64,000 nucleotides of DNA from Hymenobacter nivis (GTDB taxonomy: Bacteria; Bacteroidota; Bacteroidia; Cytophagales; Hymenobacteraceae): positions 124,001-188,000 of the forward strand of contig NZ_RCYZ01000001.1 in assembly GCF_006439025.1 (NCBI RefSeq), written 5' to 3'. Numbering within the stretch: position 1 is the stretch's first letter; each line of letters opens with the position of its first letter. Shown here one piece after another: positions 43,839 through 52,145 of this stretch. The notes beneath the pieces were generated by a model. That model had not been told where the DNA came from, made no database searches, and was given only the letters and a program-made list of their open reading frames with translations. The position numbers were made by a program, and so were the translations under genes.

Positions 43839-44966
43839 CTACACCGTCAGCGTCAACTCCACCAGGTATTCGTTGGCGGGCGTGCGCTCGGTCACGCGCA
43901 GGTCGTAGCGGCCGGGGTAAAGCAGTTCGAGGCGGCGACGGGTGTTGGCCAGGCCGATGCCGTTGCTACCGGCCAGGTCGGTGGTGGGCGTGGGCAGCAG
44001 CGTGTTGCGCACTTCCAATTCCAGCGTGTGGGGTGTGGGCTGGCGCAGGGCCACCACAATGCGGCTGGTGTGTGAGGCTGCCGCGCCGTGCTTAAAGGCA
44101 TTTTCGACGAAGGGCAACAGCAGCATGGGAGCCAGCGGCACGTCGTGCAGCGGCGCGGGCGGCGCAAATTCTACCGTTACGCGGTCGGTGAGGCGCAGCT
44201 GCATCAGGGTGATGTAGTCCTGGATGAAAGCCACCTCCTGGCTGAGCAGCGTGGGCCCCGCGGCCGTGTCATACAGCACGTAGCGCATCATGCGCGAGAG
44301 CCGGTGGATGGCCGAGCGCGCCTGCTCGCCGTCGAGCAGCGTGAGGGCGTAGATGTTGTTGAGCGTGTTGAAGAAAAAGTGCGGGTTGATTTGGGCCTTC
44401 AGCGAGGCCAGTTCCGAAAGCACGCGCTGCTGCTCGAGCCGCTCGCGGTTCTGGGCCTCGTTTTGCCAGCGCTGCACCACCGTGATGCTGGTGGCAATGC
44501 CCAGCACCAGCAGTGTGATGAGCGTGCCAGTGGCATCGAAGCGAAACGCGCTGCGGGGCCCCCGCAGGCCGCCGCCGGGCAGGGGGCCGCCGGGGCCCCG
44601 CAGCTGGGGCCCCTGGCCCGCTGGCTGGGTGGCCGCATGGAAGGCGCGGTCCATCAGCTCGCGCAGGTGCAGCTGCTTTTCCAGGCCGTAGTTGGCCAGC
44701 AGCAGCAGCGCGGCGGTGGCCACCAGGGCCCCCACAAACCAGCCCGTGTGCCCCCGAAACAGCAGCCGCGGCACGCTCACGCCCGCCGTTAGGTAGAAAG
44801 CGCCCACCCACACGGCCAGCATCACGCCCTGCTTCACCCAGAACTGCGGGGGCATGACGACGCGCCCCGTGAGCGGGTGAAACAGCAAAAAAGTGAGCCC
44901 GAACAGCCCCCACACCAGCACGTGGATGAGCGGCTGCAGGGCGCGCCGGAACGTAAAATCGGCCAT
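43839..44966 (-). CDS. LytS-type sensor histidine kinase
   Basis: A 375-residue membrane kinase. Four membrane segments lie at about 12-105 and a further one at about 150-165. The kinase domain has QINPHFFFNTLNNIY (phospho-acceptor His near 196), the mark of the His_kinase (PF06580) group, and the ATP-binding part has LLPFVENAFKHGA and GSNGIGLANTRRRLELL. It is followed by its LytTR regulator after 67 bases. Confidence 0.94.
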   Translation of the reverse strand: MADFTFRRALQPLIHVLVWGLFGLTFLLFHPLTGRVVMPPQFWVKQGVMLAVWVGAFYLTAGVSVPRLLFRGHTGWFVGALVATAALLLLANYGLEKQLHLRELMDRAFHAATQPAGQGPQLRGPGGPLPGGGLRGPRSAFRFDATGTLITLLVLGIATSITVVQRWQNEAQNRERLEQQRVLSELASLKAQINPHFFFNTLNNIYALTLLDGEQARSAIHRLSRMMRYVLYDTAAGPTLLSQEVAFIQDYITLMQLRLTDRVTVEFAPPAPLHDVPLAPMLLLPFVENAFKHGAAASHTSRIVVALRQPTPHTLELEVRNTLLPTPTTDLAGSNGIGLANTRRRLELLYPGRYDLRVTERTPANEYLVELTLTV

Positions 44967-45406
44967 TGGGGGGAAGCAAAAGGGTAGGCAGGCGGGAAGG
45001 CAAATTTAGGCCCACGCCCCCCCCGCCGGCCCCCGGCCCGACCGACCGGCCGATTGTGCCGACCAGCGCCCGGCTTTGGCCGCTCGCCCCCCGCCGCCGG
45101 GGCCCCATCTGGCGCTATCCTTGCACTGCACCTTACGGCTAATAATCGGCCCGGCCGGCGGCGCGTTAGCTTCATCAAAAACCCCGGCGGCAACGCTAGC
45201 TTTAGGGCCTCCCGTTGCAGCAGCCCTTCCTCCAGAACACCAGTTTAAGGAGGATTAAAAATTAAAGCCGTTGAATTAAAAATCTGTCTGTCAAATTCTT
45301 AATTCAACGGCTTTAATTTTTAACTCCCCTCCCAAGCCGCAAACCGCCCCTACTTTCACACCCGCCGCGCCGGGGCCCCAGGGCCCCGGCGCGGTCCCCC
45401 GCCCCT
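44967..45406. promoter_or_regulatory. Divergent intergenic region between LytS and the peptide synthetase
   Basis: About 440 bases without a supported gene. The left half is very GC-rich. The right half contains a 25-base perfect inverted repeat (separate entry) about 84 bases before the synthetase start, and several GGGCCC-type runs near 45372-45390. It must contain both divergent promoters; no clear TAnnTTTG box stands out. Confidence 0.5.
45255..45323. repeat. AT-rich perfect inverted repeat upstream of peptide synthetase gene
   Basis: Two 25-base arms (45255-45279 and 45299-45323) are perfect reverse complements; the arm core is AATTAAAGCCGTTGAATTAA. A 19-base loop lies between them. It could be a mobile repeat, a leader hairpin of the synthetase mRNA, or a terminator for readthrough. 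It is not like the other repeat families in the window. Confidence 0.8.
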
Positions 45407-48400
45407 ATGCTCGACGTGAACGAACCGCTGGTTTCGCCGCCCGCGGCCGACCCGGCCCCGCCGGCTCCTGAATTTGAAGTTCAGTTTCAGAAGAAGGAAA
45501 AGCTGATTGCCGGCTACCTGGCGGCCTTCGCGGTGGTGTACTACCGCCACGCGCCCGAGCGCGACCCAGCCCAGCTGCAAGCCACGCTGCACATCGCCAA
45601 CGCGGCCCTCGACTTCCCCGCCGCCGCCGTCACGCTGGGCCTGCACAACGGCCTTGCGCTGGCCGAGGTGGCCGCCGAGGCCACCGCCCAGCTCGCCCTG
45701 GCCCTGGCCGGCGTGGCCGAAGAGCTGGGCGCCGGCATTGTGCGGGCCCGTATTTCCTTCCCCGCCCCCGAGGCCCAGCGCCCCGACCAAACCTGGTGCG
45801 TGACGCTGGGCTTCGAGCAGCCCGAGCAACTCGAAGCCGTGGCCGTGGGCTTTAGCTGCACGGAGGCCGCGGGCGGGCTGCGCGGCGAGCCCTTTATGCC
45901 CGCCCACGTGCAAAGCGTATTTGAGCAGCTGGCCACGGCTCCCGGGGCTACTGTGGGCCACGTGTTTTTCCTGGCTCCTGAAGAGGTGGCGCAACTGCGG
46001 CAGTTTGGCAGCGGGCCCCCGGCGGTGCCCAGCGAGGGCCCCCAGCAGCTCCACCGGCTGTTCGAGGAAACCGCCCGCACCTACCCCAACCAAACGGCTG
46101 TGCAGTGGGCCGGCCGTGCCGTGCCCTACCACACGCTGAACGCGCAGGCCGACGCCCTGGCCGCGCGCCTGCAAGCGGCCGGCGTGCAGCCCGGCGACTT
46201 CGTAGGCCTGCTCATGCACAAGTCGGTGGCGCTGTACGCGGGCATGCTGGCCGTGCTCAAGGCCGGGGCGGCCTACGTGCCGCTCGACCTCTCCTACCCC
46301 GCCGACCGCGTCACGTTCATTCTCAACGACTGCGGGGCCCGGGCCCTGCTCGTGAATGACGAAGCGCCCGACTACCTCGCCGCCTGGCCCGGCCAGGTGC
46401 TGCACCTGGCCGAAGCGCCGGCCGCCGGGGCCCCCGCGCTGCTGGGCGCCGTGGCCGGGGGCCCCGAGTCCATTGCCTACGTCATCTACACCTCCGGCAC
46501 CACAGGGCTGCCCAAGGGCGTGCTCATCCCGCACCGCAGCATTTGCCACCTGGTGCGGGCCGAGCAGCTGCTGTTCCAAACCACGCCGCAGGACCGCGTG
46601 GCGCAGGGCTTTTCGGTGGCCTTCGATGCGTCGCTGGAAGAGCTGTGGCTGGCCTGGGCCGCCGGCGCCGCCCTAGTGCCCGTGCCCGAGGAAACCATGA
46701 AGGCCCCCGATGCGCTGCCGGACTTCTTGAGCACCAACCAGGTAACAGTATTCTCCACCGTACCCACGCTGCTCTCGCTGCTGGCCAGCGCCGTGCCCAG
46801 CCTGCGCCTGCTCATCCTCGGCGGCGAGGTGTGCCCGCCCGAGCTGCTGGCCAAGTGGGCCAGCCGCCAGTGCCGCGTGGTGAACACCTACGGCCCCACC
46901 GAAGCCACCGTGGTGGCCACCGCCGCCGACTTCGTGCCCGGCCAGAAGCTCACCATCGGCCGGCCCCTGGCGGGCTACGAGGCGCTGCTGCTCGACCAGC
47001 TCGGGCAGCTCGTGCCGCTGGGCGCCACCGGCGAGCTGTGCATTGGGGGCCCCGCGCTGGCCGCCGGCTACCTCAACCGCCCCGAGCTGACGGCCGCCAA
47101 GTTCAACACCGTGGCCGGGCTGGCCACCGGCTTCAGCGGCCGCCTCTACCGCACCGGCGATTTGGCCCGCTTCGAGGCCGACGGCAACATCGACTTTCTG
47201 GGCCGCATCGACACGCAGGTGAAAATCCGGGGCTTCCGGGTGGAGCTGGCCGAAATCGAGTCGCTGCTCTTGCAGTGGCCCGGCATCCGCAACGCCGCCG
47301 TGGCCCTGAAAACCGGCGACGACGGCGTGCAAAAGCTCATCGCCTACCTCATCCTCGACCCCGCCCACCCGCTGCTCGACGCCAAGGCCGTGCGTGCCTA
47401 CTTGCGCGAGCGGCTCGCTCCTTATATGATGCCGGCCGCGCTGGTGCCGCTGGCCGCGTTCCCGCTGCTCACCAGTGGCAAGGTCGACCGCAAGGCCCTC
47501 CCCTACCCGGTGGTTGGCGACGCGGCCCCCACCCGCGAGCTGGCCCTGCCCCGCACCCCCACCGAAGCCGCCGTGTACGCCGCCTGGCAGAAGCGCTTCG
47601 ACACGGCCGACCTCTCCACCACCGACGACTTTTTCGAGATTGGCGGCAACTCGCTGCTGGCCTCGCTCATCATCTCCGAGCTGCGCCAGCAGCCCCAGTT
47701 CGCCGGCCTCTCGGTGAAGGAGATGTACACCCGCCGCACCATCGAGGCCCTGGCCCAGGCCGTGGACGCGGCCGCCGCCGCTGCCCCCGCCCCAGCCGCC
47801 GAGGGCCCCGCGGGGCCCCCGGTGCCACGCGCCTCGCACGCCCTGCGCGTGTTCACGGCGGTGCTGCAAGCGGCGGCGGTGTTCCTGTTCTACCTCGTGC
47901 CGGTGCTGGTTTTGAACACTTCCATCGCGCTGCGGCCCTGGGCGGCGGCGCAACCCGAATGGGCCATTGCGGCGCTGGTGGCGGCCGCGGTGCTGGCCTA
48001 CGTGCCGGTGGCCTGCGGGCTGGTCGTCGTGTTCAAGTGGCTGATTATTGGCCGGTTCCGGGCCGGCGAGTACCCGCTGTGGGGCCTGTACTACTTCCGG
48101 TTTTGGGTGGTGAAGAAGCTGGTGGAAGCCGCACCCACCCAGCTGCTTTCGGCCACGCCCTACCTCAACGTGTTCTACCGCCTGCTGGGGGCCCGCATCG
48201 GCCACGGCGTGTACCTGGGCTCGACGCGCCTGATGTGCTTCGACCTGCTCACGCTGGACGACGGCGCCAGCATTGCCCGCGAGGCCGGCCTGCTGGGCTA
48301 CCGCATCGAGCGCGACCGCCTCATCCTGGGGCCCATCCGGGTGGGGCGCGACGCCTACGTGGGCCTGCGCGCCATCCTCGAAACCAACACCGAGCTGGGC

Positions 48401-49936
48401 GACGAGGCCGAGCTGGACGACCTCTCGGTGGTGGCGGCTGGCCACCGCGTGCCGGCCCGCGAGGGCTGGCAGGGCTCGCCATCGCAGCGCGTGCGCACGC
48501 TGGCCGGCGCCGCCCCGTCGCGGGTGCGGCCGGGGGCCCCCTATATGGTGGTCCAAACCCTGGCCATCGCCCTGATGCTGCTGCTACCCACGGGTGCGTC
48601 GGTGCCAGTGTTCGGCTTCTTCTACGAGGCCGTGGAGCGCTACGGGCTGCTGCCGGCGCTGGCCACGCTGGTGCCGCTGGCGGCCGCCTACGTGCTGGTG
48701 CTGGGGGCCCTGCTGGCCCTTGTCAAGCGCTTCGTGGCGGGGCGGCAGCTGGCCGGCACGCTGCCCTTGTACAGCCTGGCCTACGTGCGCCACTGGCTGG
48801 CCGACGCCGTGCTGGCCCAGAGCCTGAGCGTGCTCAAGCCGGTGTACGCCACCATCTACGCGCCGTTCTGGCTGCGCTTATTGGGCGCCAAGGTGGGCCG
48901 CCGGGCCGAAATATCCACCCTCAACCACATCTCCGCCGACCACCTCACGGTGGAGGCCGGCGCCTTCCTGGCCGATTCGGTGAGCGTGGGGGCCCCGCGG
49001 GTGCAGCGCGGCCAGGTGGCCGTAGAAGCCACCGTGGTGGGGGCCCGCACCTTCATCGGCAACAGCGCGGTGCTGGCCGGGGGCACGGTGCTGGGCACGG
49101 GCCAGCTCATCGGGGCCCTGTCCACGGCGCCGCCCGCGGGGGCCCCGCCGAACACGTCATGGGTGGGCTCGCCCTCGTTTTTGCTGCCCAACCGGCCAGT
49201 GTCGGCCACGTTCACCGACGCCCTCACCTTCGACCCGCCCACGCACTTGGTGTGGGCGCGGGGCGCGATGGAGTTCTTCAAGATCACGCTGCCGTTTGCC
49301 TTCGTGTCGGCCACATTTGCGGCGGTGTACCACTACTGCGCGTGGCACCTGCGCAACGGCTACCCGTTCTGGATCAGCGCGTTGCTGGGCACGGGCGTGT
49401 TGCTGGGCACCGTGCTGGCACTCTCGCTGCTCACCGCCGCCACCAAGTGGGTGCTCATCGGGCGCTACCGGCCGTCGGAAAAGCCGCTGTGGTCGAGCTA
49501 TGTGTGGCGCAACGAGCTGGTCAACTCACTGTGCGAGAGCTACGTGTTTCTGTACTGGGTGGCGCCGCTGCTGGGCACGCCGTTCGCCACTTCATTCTTT
49601 TTGCTGATGGGTAGCCGCATCGGCCACTCGGTGTACTTGGACACGACTGAAATCACGGAGTTCGACCTGGCCTGGGTGGCCGACCACGCCGTGCTCAACA
49701 ACGGCAGCACCATCCAAACCCACTTGTTCGAGGACCGCGTCATGAAGATGTCGACCCTGCGCATCGGGCGCTACGCCACGGTGGGCACCTCGGCGGTGGT
49801 ACTCTACGACTCGGTTATCGGCCCCGGCGCCACCCTCAAAAGCCTGTCGCTGCTGATGAAAGGCGAAACCCTCCCCGCCAACACCCGCTGGCAGGGTATC
49901 CCGTGCGCCTTCATCCCGGGGGGCGGCAATGGGTGA
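45407..49936 (+). CDS. Pls/PosA-like non-ribosomal peptide synthetase with membrane and beta-helix C-terminus
   Basis: A 1509-residue membrane-bound synthetase. After an N-terminal region of about 200 residues without a clear match, an adenylation domain spans about 215-715 (IYTSGTTGLPKG near 360; NTYGPTEATV near 493; YRTGDLARFEADG near 581; GKVDRKALPY near 690). A carrier domain follows with the pantetheine Ser near 749 (DDFFEIGGNSLLAS). The rest has about six membrane segments alternating with acyltransferase-like left-handed beta-helix repeats (ARIGHGVYLGSTRLMCFDLL; VVLYDSVIGPGATLKS). This is the build of epsilon-poly-lysine synthase and similar enzymes that make a homopolymer of one amino acid. 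The phosphopantetheinyl transferase encoded at 50454 would activate it. The amino acid is unknown. Confidence 0.9.
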   Translation: MLDVNEPLVSPPAADPAPPAPEFEVQFQKKEKLIAGYLAAFAVVYYRHAPERDPAQLQATLHIANAALDFPAAAVTLGLHNGLALAEVAAEATAQLALALAGVAEELGAGIVRARISFPAPEAQRPDQTWCVTLGFEQPEQLEAVAVGFSCTEAAGGLRGEPFMPAHVQSVFEQLATAPGATVGHVFFLAPEEVAQLRQFGSGPPAVPSEGPQQLHRLFEETARTYPNQTAVQWAGRAVPYHTLNAQADALAARLQAAGVQPGDFVGLLMHKSVALYAGMLAVLKAGAAYVPLDLSYPADRVTFILNDCGARALLVNDEAPDYLAAWPGQVLHLAEAPAAGAPALLGAVAGGPESIAYVIYTSGTTGLPKGVLIPHRSICHLVRAEQLLFQTTPQDRVAQGFSVAFDASLEELWLAWAAGAALVPVPEETMKAPDALPDFLSTNQVTVFSTVPTLLSLLASAVPSLRLLILGGEVCPPELLAKWASRQCRVVNTYGPTEATVVATAADFVPGQKLTIGRPLAGYEALLLDQLGQLVPLGATGELCIGGPALAAGYLNRPELTAAKFNTVAGLATGFSGRLYRTGDLARFEADGNIDFLGRIDTQVKIRGFRVELAEIESLLLQWPGIRNAAVALKTGDDGVQKLIAYLILDPAHPLLDAKAVRAYLRERLAPYMMPAALVPLAAFPLLTSGKVDRKALPYPVVGDAAPTRELALPRTPTEAAVYAAWQKRFDTADLSTTDDFFEIGGNSLLASLIISELRQQPQFAGLSVKEMYTRRTIEALAQAVDAAAAAAPAPAAEGPAGPPVPRASHALRVFTAVLQAAAVFLFYLVPVLVLNTSIALRPWAAAQPEWAIAALVAAAVLAYVPVACGLVVVFKWLIIGRFRAGEYPLWGLYYFRFWVVKKLVEAAPTQLLSATPYLNVFYRLLGARIGHGVYLGSTRLMCFDLLTLDDGASIAREAGLLGYRIERDRLILGPIRVGRDAYVGLRAILETNTELGDEAELDDLSVVAAGHRVPAREGWQGSPSQRVRTLAGAAPSRVRPGAPYMVVQTLAIALMLLLPTGASVPVFGFFYEAVERYGLLPALATLVPLAAAYVLVLGALLALVKRFVAGRQLAGTLPLYSLAYVRHWLADAVLAQSLSVLKPVYATIYAPFWLRLLGAKVGRRAEISTLNHISADHLTVEAGAFLADSVSVGAPRVQRGQVAVEATVVGARTFIGNSAVLAGGTVLGTGQLIGALSTAPPAGAPPNTSWVGSPSFLLPNRPVSATFTDALTFDPPTHLVWARGAMEFFKITLPFAFVSATFAAVYHYCAWHLRNGYPFWISALLGTGVLLGTVLALSLLTAATKWVLIGRYRPSEKPLWSSYVWRNELVNSLCESYVFLYWVAPLLGTPFATSFFLLMGSRIGHSVYLDTTEITEFDLAWVADHAVLNNGSTIQTHLFEDRVMKMSTLRIGRYATVGTSAVVLYDSVIGPGATLKSLSLLMKGETLPANTRWQGIPCAFIPGGGNG

Positions 49937-50097
49937 GGTTGGGGTGGCATTTCGGATAGCGCGCTAGCCTCTCAGATTGATAGGTTGACGAGAATCAGGG
50001 ATGGTCAACCGTCGAAATTCGAGGTTCAACGGCAATCAATCTAACTACACTTTTGACTAGCTCTTAATTCGAAGAATTTTGCAAGAGTTAAAAATTC

Positions 50098-50400
50098 ATG
50101 CTAAGGATTATTAAGAGCCTTATATCGTGCTCATGCTTGCTGCTTGTCTCCTGCGTTACAAGAGAAACTGAGTTGGTTAAGCAGGGTGAACAACTCGTTT
50201 ACAGAATCGAAGCCTACAGAAGCAGAAAAGGATACGTTCCAAATGATTTAGGTGACATAGACATTATAGAGAGGGAAGAAAGCACTTTGCATTATAAAAA
50301 GCTTAATGAATCCAACTATGAGATTTGGTTTGGAACATCATTAGGTGAATCCAAGACTTATTACTCCGCTAAAAAATCATGGGAAAGTCATCAACAATAG
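50098..50400 (+). CDS. AT-rich small lipoprotein between synthetase and Sfp-type gene
   Basis: A 100-residue lipoprotein (MLRIIKSLISCSCLLLVSCV, lipobox VSC). The mature part has QLVYRIEAYRSRKGYVPNDL, DIDIIEREESTLHYKKLNES and NYEIWFGTSLGES, a layout also seen in pseudopilin-like and related small secreted proteins of Bacteroidota. It is AT-rich against both flanking genes and lies in the gap between the synthetase and the transferase genes. I assign no function. It may be a separate insertion rather than part of the biosynthetic pair. Confidence 0.75.
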   Translation: MLRIIKSLISCSCLLLVSCVTRETELVKQGEQLVYRIEAYRSRKGYVPNDLGDIDIIEREESTLHYKKLNESNYEIWFGTSLGESKTYYSAKKSWESHQQ

Positions 50401-50453
50401 TTTTGCTAACGCTTGCAAATTGATCTTCTGTACTCTACCCCGCAACCCACCCC

Positions 50454-51173
50454 ATGCCCCTTCCCTTCGTGCACCTCTGGCACGCCGACCTGGCCGCCGA
50501 GCACCCCGCCTGGGGCCCCGCGGAAACTACCTTGTCCGAAGCAGAACGGGACCGGCAGGCGCGCTTCCGCACCGCGGCGCTGCAGCAGACGTACGGGCGG
50601 GCCCACGGCTTTTTGCGGGCCGTGCTGGGGCCCTACGCGGGGCAACGGCCGGCAGATTTGACGCTGGCGGCGCCCGTGCTGCGCGGCAAGCCGGCGCTGC
50701 CGGCCCCGGCGGCGGTGCAGTTCAACCTCTCGTACCGGGCCGGGCGGGCGCTGCTGGCGGTATCAAACGAATGGGCCGTGGGGGCCGATGTGGAGACCCT
50801 ACACCCGATGACCGACGCGCTGGCCCTGGTGCAGGAGCTGTTCTCGGGCCCCGAGCAGGCGGCCTTGCGCGCCACCGCGCCGGGGGCCCCCTGGGAGGCC
50901 TTGTTCTACACCATTTGGACGCGCAAGGAGGCCTACGCCAAGGCGTTGGGCATGGGCTTGTCGCTGCCGTTTGCCGATTTTTCGGTGCTGGGGCCCGGGG
51001 CGGACGGGGCCCCGTGGCTGGCGGCGCCGGCGGGCGCACAGCTGCTGGGCTTCGCGGCGGGGCCGGGCCACCTGGGGGCCCTGGCGGTGCTGGGGGCCCC
51101 GGCCGGCGTGGTGCCGCGCCACTTTTATTTTCCCGATGATTCGCTATATTATTGTAAATCAATATTTTATTAA
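50454..51173 (+). CDS. Sfp-type 4'-phosphopantetheinyl transferase
   Basis: A 239-residue enzyme that transfers phosphopantetheine from CoA to the Ser of carrier domains. The family motifs are VQFNLSYRAGRALLAVS, GADVE (about 111-115; metal-binding Asp and Glu) and WTRKEAYAKALGMGL (about 155-169; catalytic Glu and Lys). The gene follows the A-PCP synthetase and would convert its carrier domain to the active form. The last dozen residues are coded by an AT-rich stretch, so the original C-terminus may have been altered by a nearby insertion. Confidence 0.92.
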   Translation: MPLPFVHLWHADLAAEHPAWGPAETTLSEAERDRQARFRTAALQQTYGRAHGFLRAVLGPYAGQRPADLTLAAPVLRGKPALPAPAAVQFNLSYRAGRALLAVSNEWAVGADVETLHPMTDALALVQELFSGPEQAALRATAPGAPWEALFYTIWTRKEAYAKALGMGLSLPFADFSVLGPGADGAPWLAAPAGAQLLGFAAGPGHLGALAVLGAPAGVVPRHFYFPDDSLYYCKSIFY

Positions 51174-51194
51174 TATATTTTCTCACTTACCTAC

Positions 51195-52070
51195 GTGAAG
51201 CTATTATTTCTGGCCGGGGCCCTGGCGCTGCCAGGCGCCGGGTTGCGGGCCCAAACCCTTGCCGCGCCGCCGCCCCCCGCCGCGGCCGATACCGCCGAGT
51301 GGACGGTGGCCCTCGACGCCGACCAGCGCACTTACTACCTGGGCCGCGAGTACGGCGACCACGCGCTGGCCCTGAGTCCGAGCGTGGTGTACAGCCACCC
51401 GAGCGGGTTTTACGGGCAGGTGCAGGGCTATTATTTCCGGCAGAGCGCACCGCCGCGCTACTCGTTCACGGACCTGGAGGTGGGCTACGCCAACGAATTT
51501 TTGCCCCGCTGGACGTACTCGGTGTCGCTCGACCGGGTGTTTTTTACGCAGGCCTTGGGCCCCGGCGAGCCCCGCATCAACAACGGCTTCGAGGCCAATA
51601 CGGCCTACGCCTGGGGTCCCCTGGCGCTGGCGCTCGACTACAATTTCTTCTTCCAGCAGCAACGCGCCCAAACGGTTTCGGTGCTGCTCACGGGCACGCT
51701 GCGGAAGGATAACTGGCTGGGGGCCCAAAGCTTGACCCTGACGCCGGGGGCCGAGGTGTTCTACGGCTCGCCGCTGGCCTTGCTGCGCTACGGCGGCGCC
51801 TACGCGCCGCCGGGCGCGGCGGGCGCGCCGGCGGTGGCCACGCGGCGGCGGCGCAACGGCACGGTGGTGCCGGCCGTGCCCGACGCCTCGGCTGCGCCGC
51901 GCCTGATGGGCTACGAGCTTACCTTGCCGCTGGCCTACGCCCACTACCCGTTCTCGTACGCCCTCACCGGCCACTACGTGCTGCCCCGGCGCACCCCCAC
52001 CGACCCCAGCGCCGAGGTGCTGCGCCCGGCGGCGTACGCAAGCTTTCGGGTCGACTTTACGTTTCGGTAG
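51195..52070 (+). CDS. Outer-membrane beta-barrel-like protein
   Basis: A 291-residue exported protein starting at a GTG (51195), with a signal peptide (MKLLFLAGALALPGAGLRAQ). The mature part shows alternating strand patterns such as TYYLGREYGDHALALSPSVV, FYGQVQGYYFRQSAPPRYSF and VGYANEFLPRWTYSVSLDRV, and ends in AAYASFRVDFTFR with an aromatic-rich strand, as in outer-membrane barrels. I recognise no family name. It may belong to the synthetase region, since it follows the transferase gene by 21 bases, but no functional link is shown. Confidence 0.8.
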   Translation: MKLLFLAGALALPGAGLRAQTLAAPPPPAAADTAEWTVALDADQRTYYLGREYGDHALALSPSVVYSHPSGFYGQVQGYYFRQSAPPRYSFTDLEVGYANEFLPRWTYSVSLDRVFFTQALGPGEPRINNGFEANTAYAWGPLALALDYNFFFQQQRAQTVSVLLTGTLRKDNWLGAQSLTLTPGAEVFYGSPLALLRYGGAYAPPGAAGAPAVATRRRRNGTVVPAVPDASAAPRLMGYELTLPLAYAHYPFSYALTGHYVLPRRTPTDPSAEVLRPAAYASFRVDFTFR

Positions 52071-52145
52071 CGCGGGGCGGCAATAGGCTGATCGGTAGGC
52101 CGTGGTTTTGCGTATGGGGCCCCATTGCCCCCGCGCTCGTTTAGT

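Noticed and set aside
46543-49614. Open frame of more than 1000 codons overlapping the peptide synthetase gene
   Set aside because: It is an Arg/Gly/Pro/Ala-rich shifted frame of the synthetase gene with no recognisable motif.
50345-51139. Alternative frame across the phosphopantetheinyl transferase gene
   Set aside because: It is Gly/Arg-rich and lacks motifs, while the overlapping frame has all transferase motifs.
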